A stretch of 42,393 nucleotides of DNA, from positions 1-42,393 of the forward strand of contig CAKRNO010000014.1 in NCBI GenBank assembly GCA_934371135.1, given 5' to 3'. The notes beneath the pieces are model-generated. The model did not search any database, was not told the DNA's origin, and saw nothing but the letters and a program-made list of their open reading frames with translations. Made by a program: the position numbers and the translations under genes. The stretch's first letter is position 1. Each line of letters opens with the position of its first letter. Source of the DNA: an uncultured Eubacteriales bacterium. Its GTDB lineage: Bacteria; Bacillota; Clostridia; Oscillospirales; CAG-272. Below are positions 8,962-17,170 of this stretch, in pieces.

Positions 8962-11514
8962 ATGAAAGCAAAGAGATTTTTCGCTGCGCTCGTGGCGCTC
9001 CTCTGCCTCCTCTCCGTCTGCCTTTCCTCCTGTGGGGAAAAGCCGGACGGCCCGGACAGCACGGGCGATGACGCCGCCGAGACGCCGAAGCAGTCGCCGC
9101 TCCTCCATTACGGCTTTGATGAAGCCGGTCCCTCGAGCGAGACGACCGAGAGCGTCAGCGGCACGACCTCCAAAATTTATTATGTGTTCAACCCCGAGAA
9201 CGCCGGTTCGCTGTTCAAGGAGCCGACCGAGGCGCTCCGCCGCACGGGCGTGAAGGGCAACTCCCTCTACATGGACGGCTTCTCGACCTATCTGCGGAAC
9301 ACGGCGACGACGGTGCCGACCGGCGCCTTCACGATGTCCGCATGGGTCGCGCCGCGCGTGTTCGAGAACCTCGCCGGTTATTCCGACGCCTCCCCGGCAA
9401 AGGGGCAGCCCCGCCTGACTTCCGTCATGGACTGGGGCGATATCGAGGCGGGCGAGGGGGTCCTCGTCGGTTACGGCAGGCTCGGTATGTGGGGCGTGCA
9501 GCTGGCGCTGCACAGCACCGAGACTTCCGAGGATTTTGTCGTCGCCTACTACGACCCGATGAACGCGCTCCCGCTCTACGAGTGGTCGCACATCGCGGTG
9601 AGCTTTGACGGCGCGACCGGTTTCATCGGTCTGTATTTCAACGGGCAGGCTGCCTATGAGGCGATCATCCCCGAGCTCGTCGGGACGGAGCTGATCACTT
9701 CGTCGGACGCCCTGTATATCGGGCGTTACACCACGTTCAATACCCAGACGGAGTTCGCCGTGCCGCGGCAGATGGTCGCGGGGCTGCTCGACGAGGTCAG
9801 TATGTGGGGCGTGTCTCTCTCCCCGGCGGAGATCAGGGGCACCTACCGCGACGCCTGCGGCAGTGACGGCGCGCATCCCACCCTCGCGTGGGAGGAGATC
9901 GCGCTGGATGCTTCCGTGTACGAGGGCGACCGCTATCGCCCGCAGTACCATGCGCTGCCTCCGGCGACGTGGATGAACGAGCCGCACTCTCCGTTCTACT
10001 ATAACGGCAAATACCATGTCATGTACCAGCATAACCCCGCCGGACCCTACTGGTCGCAGATCCGCTGGGGGCATCTCGTCAGCGACGATATGATCCACTG
10101 GAAGGCGGTGAAGGACGCGGTCGTCCCGACGGCGGGCATCTGCCCCGAGGGCGTCTGGACAGGCGGCGCCTGCATCGGACCGGACGGTACGCCGTGGCTC
10201 GTGATTACGGCGGGCACCACCGCGACGTCGTGGAGCGGACAGAACGTTGCTTTCGCCCACGCCAAGGACCCGACCGACCCCGACCTCGCCGAATGGGTGG
10301 TCGAGTCGACGGTCGTTATCGCACAGCCGAGCGACGATTCGCAAGGGGAGCGCGACCAGTTCCGCGACCCGTTCGTGTGGCGTGACGGCGATACGTACTA
10401 TATGCTGGTGTCCACCTCGGTCCCCGGCCGCGGCGGCTCTGCCTGCGCCTATACGTCCGAAGATATGCGGACGTGGGAATACCGCGGGTATCTCTATGAA
10501 TGTGACTATAACGCGTACCCCGAACAGGGCGCACACTGGGAGTGCGTGGTGATGCTCCCCATCTCCACAAAGGACGGGAAGACCACCAAATACATTCTCT
10601 TTGACTGCCCGCAGTACACGGTGGACGGCTATATCGTGGACTGCTACTATTGGGTCGGTACGTTCGATAAGGAGAATTGCCGCTTCATCGCCGACGACGA
10701 TAAGCCGCAGCTCTTTGACCGCGGCAGGGGCGTCTATACGGGGCAGAACGGCTATTGCTTCCTGACCGAGGCGGACATCGCCGCCGGAAAGACCGCCTAT
10801 GAGGACGGCAGGACGGTTATTTACGCCATCGCGCAGGGTAAGGACGCCGGTACGGCGCAGAACATCACCGCCGGCTGGGCGCACAACTTCGCGATACCGC
10901 TGGAGCTCTGGCTCGCCGATAACGGGAAGGATGTGATCCGCGAGCCGATCCGTGAGCTCTCCTCGCTTGAGCGTGAGACGCTCTATGCATACAGCGGCGA
11001 GGGGCTCGGGGCAGACGCGCTGAACGCGGCGCTCTCCGGCGTGCACGGCGATATGCTCCGCATCGACGCGACCCTGACGCTCTCTCCGACCTCGGAGACG
11101 TATTCCGGCGGCATCAGCGTGCGGTACAACCCGACGACGACCGCCTCCGGGCGCACGGAGCGCACCGATATCGTTTTCTCGGGTGACGGCGTGTATATCA
11201 ACCGCAACCGCACCACCATGCTGACCTACGTCTCCAATCAGCCGAGCTATACATGGGACAGCCGGGAGCGGCAGTATCAGGTCACCATCCTGCTCGACCG
11301 CTCCATGCTCGAGGTGTATGTGAACGGCGTGATGAGCTTCACGACCCGCGTCTACCCGAAGTGGGGTGACTCTGACGGCGTGCACATCTTTGACGAGGCG
11401 GCGGGCATCACCTTCACCGACATCCGCATTGTCCGGATGGGCAGTGCTTACCGCGATACCGTGACGCCCTCCTACTGGGGCAACGTCGGGTATCTCAAAG
11501 ACCAGGATGAGTGA
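8962..11514 (+). CDS. Surface lipoprotein: LamG-like domain plus GH32 domain with Glu at the nucleophile position
   Basis: 850 aa. The start at 8962 follows TGAGGAA and gives a lipoprotein signal with lipobox LSSC (Cys24). Residues about 48-300 form a LamG/concanavalin-like domain (LLHYGFDE to GTYRDACG). A GH32 five-blade propeller (about 327-670) and beta-sandwich (about 673-830) follow. The usual WMNDPNG motif reads WMNEPHSP here, so the catalytic nucleophile Asp is Glu340. The other two catalytic motifs are intact: FRDP with D469, and WEC with E527. The enzyme may be an atypical fructanase or fructosyltransferase, or a fructan-binding non-enzyme. It is tightly linked to the importer, which places it in fructan processing before uptake. 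GH32 membership is sure; activity is not. Confidence 0.82.
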   Translation: MKAKRFFAALVALLCLLSVCLSSCGEKPDGPDSTGDDAAETPKQSPLLHYGFDEAGPSSETTESVSGTTSKIYYVFNPENAGSLFKEPTEALRRTGVKGNSLYMDGFSTYLRNTATTVPTGAFTMSAWVAPRVFENLAGYSDASPAKGQPRLTSVMDWGDIEAGEGVLVGYGRLGMWGVQLALHSTETSEDFVVAYYDPMNALPLYEWSHIAVSFDGATGFIGLYFNGQAAYEAIIPELVGTELITSSDALYIGRYTTFNTQTEFAVPRQMVAGLLDEVSMWGVSLSPAEIRGTYRDACGSDGAHPTLAWEEIALDASVYEGDRYRPQYHALPPATWMNEPHSPFYYNGKYHVMYQHNPAGPYWSQIRWGHLVSDDMIHWKAVKDAVVPTAGICPEGVWTGGACIGPDGTPWLVITAGTTATSWSGQNVAFAHAKDPTDPDLAEWVVESTVVIAQPSDDSQGERDQFRDPFVWRDGDTYYMLVSTSVPGRGGSACAYTSEDMRTWEYRGYLYECDYNAYPEQGAHWECVVMLPISTKDGKTTKYILFDCPQYTVDGYIVDCYYWVGTFDKENCRFIADDDKPQLFDRGRGVYTGQNGYCFLTEADIAAGKTAYEDGRTVIYAIAQGKDAGTAQNITAGWAHNFAIPLELWLADNGKDVIREPIRELSSLERETLYAYSGEGLGADALNAALSGVHGDMLRIDATLTLSPTSETYSGGISVRYNPTTTASGRTERTDIVFSGDGVYINRNRTTMLTYVSNQPSYTWDSRERQYQVTILLDRSMLEVYVNGVMSFTTRVYPKWGDSDGVHIFDEAAGITFTDIRIVRMGSAYRDTVTPSYWGNVGYLKDQDE

Positions 11515-11531
11515 GAAAGGAGCGGACTTAT

Positions 11532-14033
11532 ATGAAACGGCTGAAACAGTATGCGGGCTCGCTCCTCGCGACTCTCCTTGCGCTTGCGATGCTGGTGTCC
11601 TTTGCCGCCTGCGGCGGGAAGAACGACCCGGGCGACAAGACCGATGACGACAAAAAGACGGTCGCGGCGGCGCCGGTCAACGGCGGCTTTGAGAGCGCCG
11701 ATCTCTCCGGCTGGACGATCGAATGGGGCGACGCGTTCGATAACGACTGCGTCTCGTCCGAAAAGACGTTCTCGTTTGAGAACGATGCACAGCACCAACG
11801 GCTGGACATCGGACAGACGGGGAACTGGTATCTGACGGGCAAAGGCTTCCACGGTAAGTACGCCGGCGCCCGCACGGGTGCCATCCGTTCGACGGTGTTC
11901 ACGCTCGCCGGGGACGGCATCGTCTCCTTCAAGCTGGCGGGCGGCGCGCCGACCGTCGGCAAGGGCGGACCCGCCAAGGCGGCGACCGAACTCTGCTACC
12001 TCGCGGTCTACCGCGCGTCCGATGACCGCATGATCGCCTACCAGACCAACACCTACTTTGTCGAACACACAGAGGATTACGTCAACGCGGCGAAGTACGC
12101 CTCCGGCGTGTACAGCACCGACAACTTCAATACCTACACCCTGAACCTCAAAGAGTACGCAGGGGAGGAAGTCTATATCCGCATCGTCGATCAGGACGAG
12201 AGCTACTATTACGGCTATCTCGCCGTGGACGACATCCGCATCGGCGCCACTGCCGACGCGCAGACCGAGGGGGCGTTCTTCACCAAGACGCGCACCGCGG
12301 GAGAGATCCCGGAGACCTCGCCGAACGAGATCAAAAACGGCGGCTTCGAGACCGGGGACCTCTCCGGCTGGACGATCGTCGAGGGCGAGGCGTTCTCGAA
12401 CGACGGCGTCAACTCCGAATCGGTGTGGTGGAACGAGAATATCACCTATTCCCGCGACGGCAATTTCCATTACGGCTTTTACCGCCCGTCGGCGACCGGG
12501 GTCATGCGCTCCTCCACCTTCATCCTCGGGGGCAGCGGCTACATTTCCTTCAAGCTCGGCGGCTGCTCGGATAACGGCAGGACCTACCTGCGCGTGATGC
12601 TCAGGGGAGAGGGAGAGGAGGACAGAGAAGTCGCCCGCTTCTCGAATGAGCAGTACCGCAACTTCCAGTTCCCCTATGTGGCGAACGGGATGCACCTGCT
12701 CAACATGGTGCAGTATTACACCGACCTCTCCGCCTACCTCGGGGAGACGATGTACATCGAGGTGGTGGACCGCAACGACGCGGCGGACGACCTCGGGTGC
12801 CTGACGCTCGACAGCGTCAAGACCTATTGGCAGGAAAAACCGGTCTTCTACACCGGTGAATCCTATGCGCTCACGTTTGAGAGCGATGTGATGCCGGACA
12901 GCCCCTACCAGGTCGCGAACGGCGGCTTTGAGACCGGGGACCTCACCGGCTGGACGCTTTCGGGCGAGATCGGCGTTGTCAGCGACGCGTGGGGCTGGTG
13001 GGCGGAGAATCTGCCGTACAATAAGCGCGGCACCTACCTCTTTACCGGTATCGCCCATGAGGGCGGCACGGGTACGCTCACGAGCTCGCCGTTCACCGTC
13101 AGCGAGAACGGGTGGATCACTTATCTTTTCGGCGGCGGCGGAGACGCCTCCCGCGTGTACATTTCCGTCGTGGATGCGGAGAGCGGCGAGGAACTCGCAC
13201 GGTATGCCAACCGCTACTTCCACGATAAGGGGATCGAAACCGTCAACCGGGGCAGCAACCTTGCCAACATGGTGCTGTATAAAGCCGACCTCTCGGCGTA
13301 TGCCGGGCGGCAGGTCAGACTGGTCGTCACGGATAATGCGACCTCCGGCTGGGGGCTCGTCACGGTCGACAGCTTCCGCACCTATTACCGCTCGGCAGAG
13401 CAGGTGCCGGCGGACGCTCATACCGCGCTGGATGTCCTGCACATCGACGAGAACGAGTATCAGGTGAAGAACGGCGGCTTCGAGACCGGCGACCTCACCG
13501 GCTGGACGGTCTCCGGCAATATCGGCGGCGTGTGCTTTGACAGCGACTGGTGGGGCGAGCATATCTCCTTCAACCGTGACGGCGAGTTCTTCTTCAACGG
13601 CTGGGACGGTGACGAAGCCGCGACCGGCACGCTGACGAGCTCTGCCTTTACGGTCGGCGGCAGCGGGTTCATGACCTTCCGCCTCGGCGGCGGTAAGAAT
13701 ACCGACCTCTGTCGGCTCGAGGTCGTCGATGCCGGGACCGGCGAGGTGCTCGCCCGGTACGGGAACACCAGGTTCTCCGATACGAACTTCGGCTCCATCG
13801 TGCCCGGCACGTCGGAGCGCCCTGCGGACGCGGCGGCGGTCGGTGTCTATCTTGCCAACATGGTGCTGTATAAGGCGGATCTCTCCGCTTACCTCGGGCG
13901 CCGTGTGGTCTTGCGCCTGGTGGATGAGGCGACCTCCGACTGGGGGCTCCTCTTTGCCGATGCTTTCGTAACGTATTATGAAACCTCCGATGGCGTGCCG
14001 GCGGACGCGCTGCTGGCGGAGAATTTACTGTGA
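11532..14033 (+). CDS. Surface lipoprotein with four NGGFETGDL(S/T)GW modules
   Basis: 833 aa. The ATG at 11532 follows AAAGGAG; a GTG 21 bases upstream is less likely. The signal peptide ends in lipobox FAAC (Cys27), followed by a short Asp/Lys linker. The rest is four repeats that begin near residues 50, 269, 463 and 647. Each opens with NGGFE(T/S)(G/A)DL(S/T)GWT, then carries a segment like GTLTSSAFTVGGSGF, a (T/S)F(R/K)LGGG strand, an (L)EVVDA(G/E)(T/S)GE strand, a KADLSAYLGR loop and a final WG(L)xxxDSFxTYY. This regularity suggests beta-sandwich, jelly-roll carbohydrate-binding domains. I do not recognise a named family with certainty. No catalytic motif is visible. Its position between GH32 genes suggests it holds fructan at the cell surface. 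Confidence 0.8.
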   Translation: MKRLKQYAGSLLATLLALAMLVSFAACGGKNDPGDKTDDDKKTVAAAPVNGGFESADLSGWTIEWGDAFDNDCVSSEKTFSFENDAQHQRLDIGQTGNWYLTGKGFHGKYAGARTGAIRSTVFTLAGDGIVSFKLAGGAPTVGKGGPAKAATELCYLAVYRASDDRMIAYQTNTYFVEHTEDYVNAAKYASGVYSTDNFNTYTLNLKEYAGEEVYIRIVDQDESYYYGYLAVDDIRIGATADAQTEGAFFTKTRTAGEIPETSPNEIKNGGFETGDLSGWTIVEGEAFSNDGVNSESVWWNENITYSRDGNFHYGFYRPSATGVMRSSTFILGGSGYISFKLGGCSDNGRTYLRVMLRGEGEEDREVARFSNEQYRNFQFPYVANGMHLLNMVQYYTDLSAYLGETMYIEVVDRNDAADDLGCLTLDSVKTYWQEKPVFYTGESYALTFESDVMPDSPYQVANGGFETGDLTGWTLSGEIGVVSDAWGWWAENLPYNKRGTYLFTGIAHEGGTGTLTSSPFTVSENGWITYLFGGGGDASRVYISVVDAESGEELARYANRYFHDKGIETVNRGSNLANMVLYKADLSAYAGRQVRLVVTDNATSGWGLVTVDSFRTYYRSAEQVPADAHTALDVLHIDENEYQVKNGGFETGDLTGWTVSGNIGGVCFDSDWWGEHISFNRDGEFFFNGWDGDEAATGTLTSSAFTVGGSGFMTFRLGGGKNTDLCRLEVVDAGTGEVLARYGNTRFSDTNFGSIVPGTSERPADAAAVGVYLANMVLYKADLSAYLGRRVVLRLVDEATSDWGLLFADAFVTYYETSDGVPADALLAENLL

Positions 14034-17000
14034 CATCGGACGCGGATGTCAGGGAAGGAGTATATCGGATGCAGGAAACAAAGGAAAAATGGACGAAACC
14101 CGGGTTTGAAATCATCGGGTTCGGGGTCGACGATGTGATCCGGACCTCCGGGAACATAACGAAAACGGATACCGGCTCCGGGGACACGGTCGACTGGAAT
14201 GATCTGTTCAACTGAACAGACGGCAGACACGAAAAACGAAAAAGAGGAAGACATGATGAAAAAATTATTATCGATCCTGCTTTGCGTTCTCCTCGCGGCA
14301 TCTCTTTCGGCAGTCGCGGTGTTTGCCGCCGATACGGAGGAGGCAGCCTGCGACGCGACGCTGGTCGGGTACCAGAACGCGAACGACGGCTACGGCGTGC
14401 GCATCGTCGCCGAGATCAGAAACGTGGACCGCTATTCCGAGGTGGGGTTCGTGCTGCATAACGGCACGACGGAGAAGACCCATGCCGCGACGAGCGTCTT
14501 CAGGACGCTGACGGCGAGCGACGGGCAGGGGAACACCTATGAGGCGCTCACCGCCGGGGAGGGCAATTACCTTTATGCGCTCGCTTTCCGGGGCATCGCC
14601 GCAGAGGATGCCCTGACCCTCACGGTGACGCCCTACACCGTCTCGAAGGACGGTACTACCACCGTCCGCGGTGAGGAGAAGACGCTCGTCAAAGCGGCGG
14701 GCGAACACTTTGCGGCAAAGACCGACACCTCGAAGTACGAGGTGAAGAACGGCGGCTTTGAGACCGGGGACCTTACCGGCTGGACGCTCACCGGCGATTT
14801 CGGCGTGGTCTCCGACGAGAGCGCCTACTGGGGCGGCTCTTACGATAAGTCCGAGGGGAGTACCTATCTCTTTACCTGGTACACGACGGCGGGGGATGTC
14901 AGCCGTGAAAATGAGGTCGGCACGCTCGTGAGCGACCCCTTCACCCTGCAGAAGAATGCCTACGTCACGTTCCGCCTCGCGGGCGGGAACCGGAGCGAGA
15001 TCCGCGTCGAGTTCGTGAACGCCGTGACCGGAGAGGTCATCGGGCAGTTCTTCAATACGAACGCCAATGACGGGCACCTGATTTCGTACGCCTACACGTT
15101 CAGTAACGCGGAGGAGCTCTCCTGTTACATCCGCGTGGTCGATGAGGCGACGACGGGCTGGGGCTGCCTTGCGGTCGACGATTTCGTGACCTATTACCCG
15201 GCGGGCGAGACGCTTGAGGGCGCCGTCACCGCTGTCAATGCAGCGGAGATCAGGGCGACGCTCGGGGCGGAGATCGACGCCGACCGCCTGACGGCGCAGG
15301 GCGACTATACCGCAGACTCCTACCGTGCCTACACCGAGGCGCTGGCAAGTGCCGAGGATAAATACAATGCGGCGACGCTCCCTGTCGGTTTGCAGGCGGC
15401 GCTGACCACGCTCCGCGATGCCAAGGCGGCGCTTACCTACCGCACCCCGACCGAGGTCTCCGGCGTGCAGAAGAACTTTACCCTGCGCACGGGCGGGAGC
15501 CGGACGTTCCTTTTCTCCGACCTTGTGGACGAGGATGCTCTTTCCGAAATCACCTATGCACTCTCCGCGGGCAACGGCGTGACATACACGCTTGTGGACG
15601 GCGGCTTTACGCTGACGGCGGGGAACGCCGGGGCGGAGAGCGTGCCCGTGACGCTGACGGTCAGCCACCGCGGGGTGGCGGTCCTCACCGTGACGCTCAC
15701 GGTGAATGTCACGGCGGATACGGTCCCGACCGTGAACACGGCGTATGTCTCCCGTGACATCGACTTCTATGATGCGACGGAGGCAGACCTCCTCATCGAC
15801 CTGCTCGCGTCCGTCAATAATCCGGGCGACCTTGCGCTCACCTTTACCGTGACGAACGGCGGCGTTCCCGTCGAACTGACGGGAGGCACCCGATTTGCCT
15901 TTGCGGTGGCGGGCCCCTATACGGCAACGCCCACGGCAGTGGTCTTCAGCGTCGAGGTTGCCTACACGGCGAACGGCGTGTCCGGGACGCTGACGTTTGA
16001 CTATACGGTCAATGTCCGGGATACCACCGGCTACCGTGTGAAGAACGGCGGCTTCGAGACCGGGGATCTCACCGGCTGGACGCTGGTGAACAGTCAGATC
16101 GGCGCCGTCTCCAATGCCTCCCGGTATTGGCTGAACGACTCCGAGAGCCCGAACGGCTTCTCATTCGGAAAGGACGGCGAGTGGTTCTTCAACGCGTATG
16201 CCACCGATGCGGAGGGCGCGACCGGCTCCCTGACGAGCAGCTCCTTCGTGATCGGCAACAGCGGCTGGCTGACCTTCAAGCTCGGTGCCGCGCGCCATGT
16301 CACGCAGGTCTGGATCGACGTGTACGATGCCGGGACCGGCGAGATCCTGGCGAGGTACGGCAATACCGCATGGCAGGAGAGAACGGACGGCGTAAAGAGC
16401 GGCTGTTCGCTCATCGCCTATAAGGCAGATCTTTCCGCGTACCTCGGCAGAACGGTAAAAATCCGTGTGGTCGACAACGCGACGAACGACTACGGTCTGT
16501 TCTTTGCCGACAGCTTCGATGCATGGCATGATGCCGAGCCGGATAACGCCTACCTGACTGCGGTACCGCAGGCGCACGCTGCCTCGATCTACGAGGTCGA
16601 GAACGGCGGCTTTGAGACCGGCAACCTCGACCACTGGCGCCTGAACGGCGATATCGGCGTTGTGTCCGGTGACAGCGTGTACTGGAGAAACGACAATAAC
16701 AGCTATGACAAGGACGGCAATTACCTGTTCACCTGGTGGACGTGGAATAACGAGACCGACTCCGAGGTCAACCGCGAGGGCAATACGGGTACGCTCACGA
16801 GCAGCCAGTTTGTCCTGAAAGCGAACGGGATCCTCACCTTTAAGCTCGGCGGCGGGTGCAACAACGAAAACGTGTACTTTGAAGTGGTGAACGCCGAGAC
16901 GGGTGAGACGATGGGCAGGTTTGTGAACACGAGCCCGGCGGACGGCAGACTTATTCAGTATTCGTATCAGTTCGACAACGCGTCGGATGTCAACTGCTAT

Positions 17001-17105
17001 ATCCGCGTCGTGGATAACGCCACCTCCGGCTGGGGGTGCTTCGCGCTGGATGCTGTGGTTGCGAACGCGCCCGAAATGATCGGCAACACCGCCATCAACA
17101 AGAAA
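11679..17105 (+). repeat. Seven NGGFETGDLTGW protein modules across two genes
   Basis: The Asn codon that opens each module lies at 11679, 12336, 12918 and 13470 in the lipoprotein gene and at 14748, 16044 and 16602 in the secreted-protein gene. Spacing is about 184-219 codons inside the first protein. The DNA over the module start is nearly identical between copies (aacggcggctt(t/c)gagaccgg), showing recent or ongoing duplication or conversion. Confidence 0.85.
14069..14215 (+). CDS. 48-aa peptide with KPGFEIIGF...DDVIRTSG motif, unknown function
   Basis: A short gene with AAGGAG well placed before the ATG at 14069. It starts 35 bases after the lipoprotein stop and ends 37 bases before the next start, so it is probably co-transcribed. 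There is no signal peptide or membrane segment. The first half is WTKPGFEIIGFGVDDVIRTS and the second half is Gly/Thr/Asp-rich, ending in DWNDLFN. I recall similar short reading frames with the pattern KPxxEIIxFxxxDVIxTSG in gut Clostridia, but I know no function. It could be a precursor peptide, a small binding partner of the flanking proteins, or a translational coupler. No maturation enzyme is seen in the window. Confidence 0.65.
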   Translation: MQETKEKWTKPGFEIIGFGVDDVIRTSGNITKTDTGSGDTVDWNDLFN

Positions 17106-17108
17106 TAA
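14253..17108 (+). CDS. Secreted protein with three NGGFETGDL modules, FIVAR-like and Ig-like regions
   Basis: 951 aa. Two adjacent ATGs (14253, 14256) follow AAGAGGAAG; either is possible. The signal peptide ends in VFAA with no lipobox. The order is: an N-terminal domain (about 30-150) of a kind seen in secreted proteins of gut Clostridia (GYQNANDGYGVRIVAEI...EVGFVLHNG); module 1 from residue 166; a helical FIVAR-like stretch (YTADSYRAYTEALASAEDKY); an Ig-like region (about 405-590); then modules 2 and 3 from residues 598 and 784. There is no sorting signal or membrane helix at the C-terminus (NTAINKK), so it is either released or held non-covalently, possibly by the neighbouring lipoprotein. 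No catalytic site is recognised. A role in fructan binding is inferred from context. Confidence 0.75.
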   Translation: MMKKLLSILLCVLLAASLSAVAVFAADTEEAACDATLVGYQNANDGYGVRIVAEIRNVDRYSEVGFVLHNGTTEKTHAATSVFRTLTASDGQGNTYEALTAGEGNYLYALAFRGIAAEDALTLTVTPYTVSKDGTTTVRGEEKTLVKAAGEHFAAKTDTSKYEVKNGGFETGDLTGWTLTGDFGVVSDESAYWGGSYDKSEGSTYLFTWYTTAGDVSRENEVGTLVSDPFTLQKNAYVTFRLAGGNRSEIRVEFVNAVTGEVIGQFFNTNANDGHLISYAYTFSNAEELSCYIRVVDEATTGWGCLAVDDFVTYYPAGETLEGAVTAVNAAEIRATLGAEIDADRLTAQGDYTADSYRAYTEALASAEDKYNAATLPVGLQAALTTLRDAKAALTYRTPTEVSGVQKNFTLRTGGSRTFLFSDLVDEDALSEITYALSAGNGVTYTLVDGGFTLTAGNAGAESVPVTLTVSHRGVAVLTVTLTVNVTADTVPTVNTAYVSRDIDFYDATEADLLIDLLASVNNPGDLALTFTVTNGGVPVELTGGTRFAFAVAGPYTATPTAVVFSVEVAYTANGVSGTLTFDYTVNVRDTTGYRVKNGGFETGDLTGWTLVNSQIGAVSNASRYWLNDSESPNGFSFGKDGEWFFNAYATDAEGATGSLTSSSFVIGNSGWLTFKLGAARHVTQVWIDVYDAGTGEILARYGNTAWQERTDGVKSGCSLIAYKADLSAYLGRTVKIRVVDNATNDYGLFFADSFDAWHDAEPDNAYLTAVPQAHAASIYEVENGGFETGNLDHWRLNGDIGVVSGDSVYWRNDNNSYDKDGNYLFTWWTWNNETDSEVNREGNTGTLTSSQFVLKANGILTFKLGGGCNNENVYFEVVNAETGETMGRFVNTSPADGRLIQYSYQFDNASDVNCYIRVVDNATSGWGCFALDAVVANAPEMIGNTAINKK

Positions 17109-17127
17109 TCATATCTGACAGACGGAT

Positions 17128-17155
17128 CTGCGCGGGCGGTCTCCCGCCCGCGCAG
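17128..17155 (+). promoter_or_regulatory. Perfect 12-bp stem-loop before the sucrose hydrolase gene
   Basis: CTGCGCGGGCGG, loop TCTC, CCGCCCGCGCAG. The stem is fully paired and very G+C-rich, but AAGCAAAGGATT follows instead of a T-run. It is therefore better read as an mRNA-stabilising or processing element at the 3' side of the module-protein message than as an intrinsic terminator. Confidence 0.6.
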
Positions 17156-17170
17156 AAGCAAAGGATTCTT

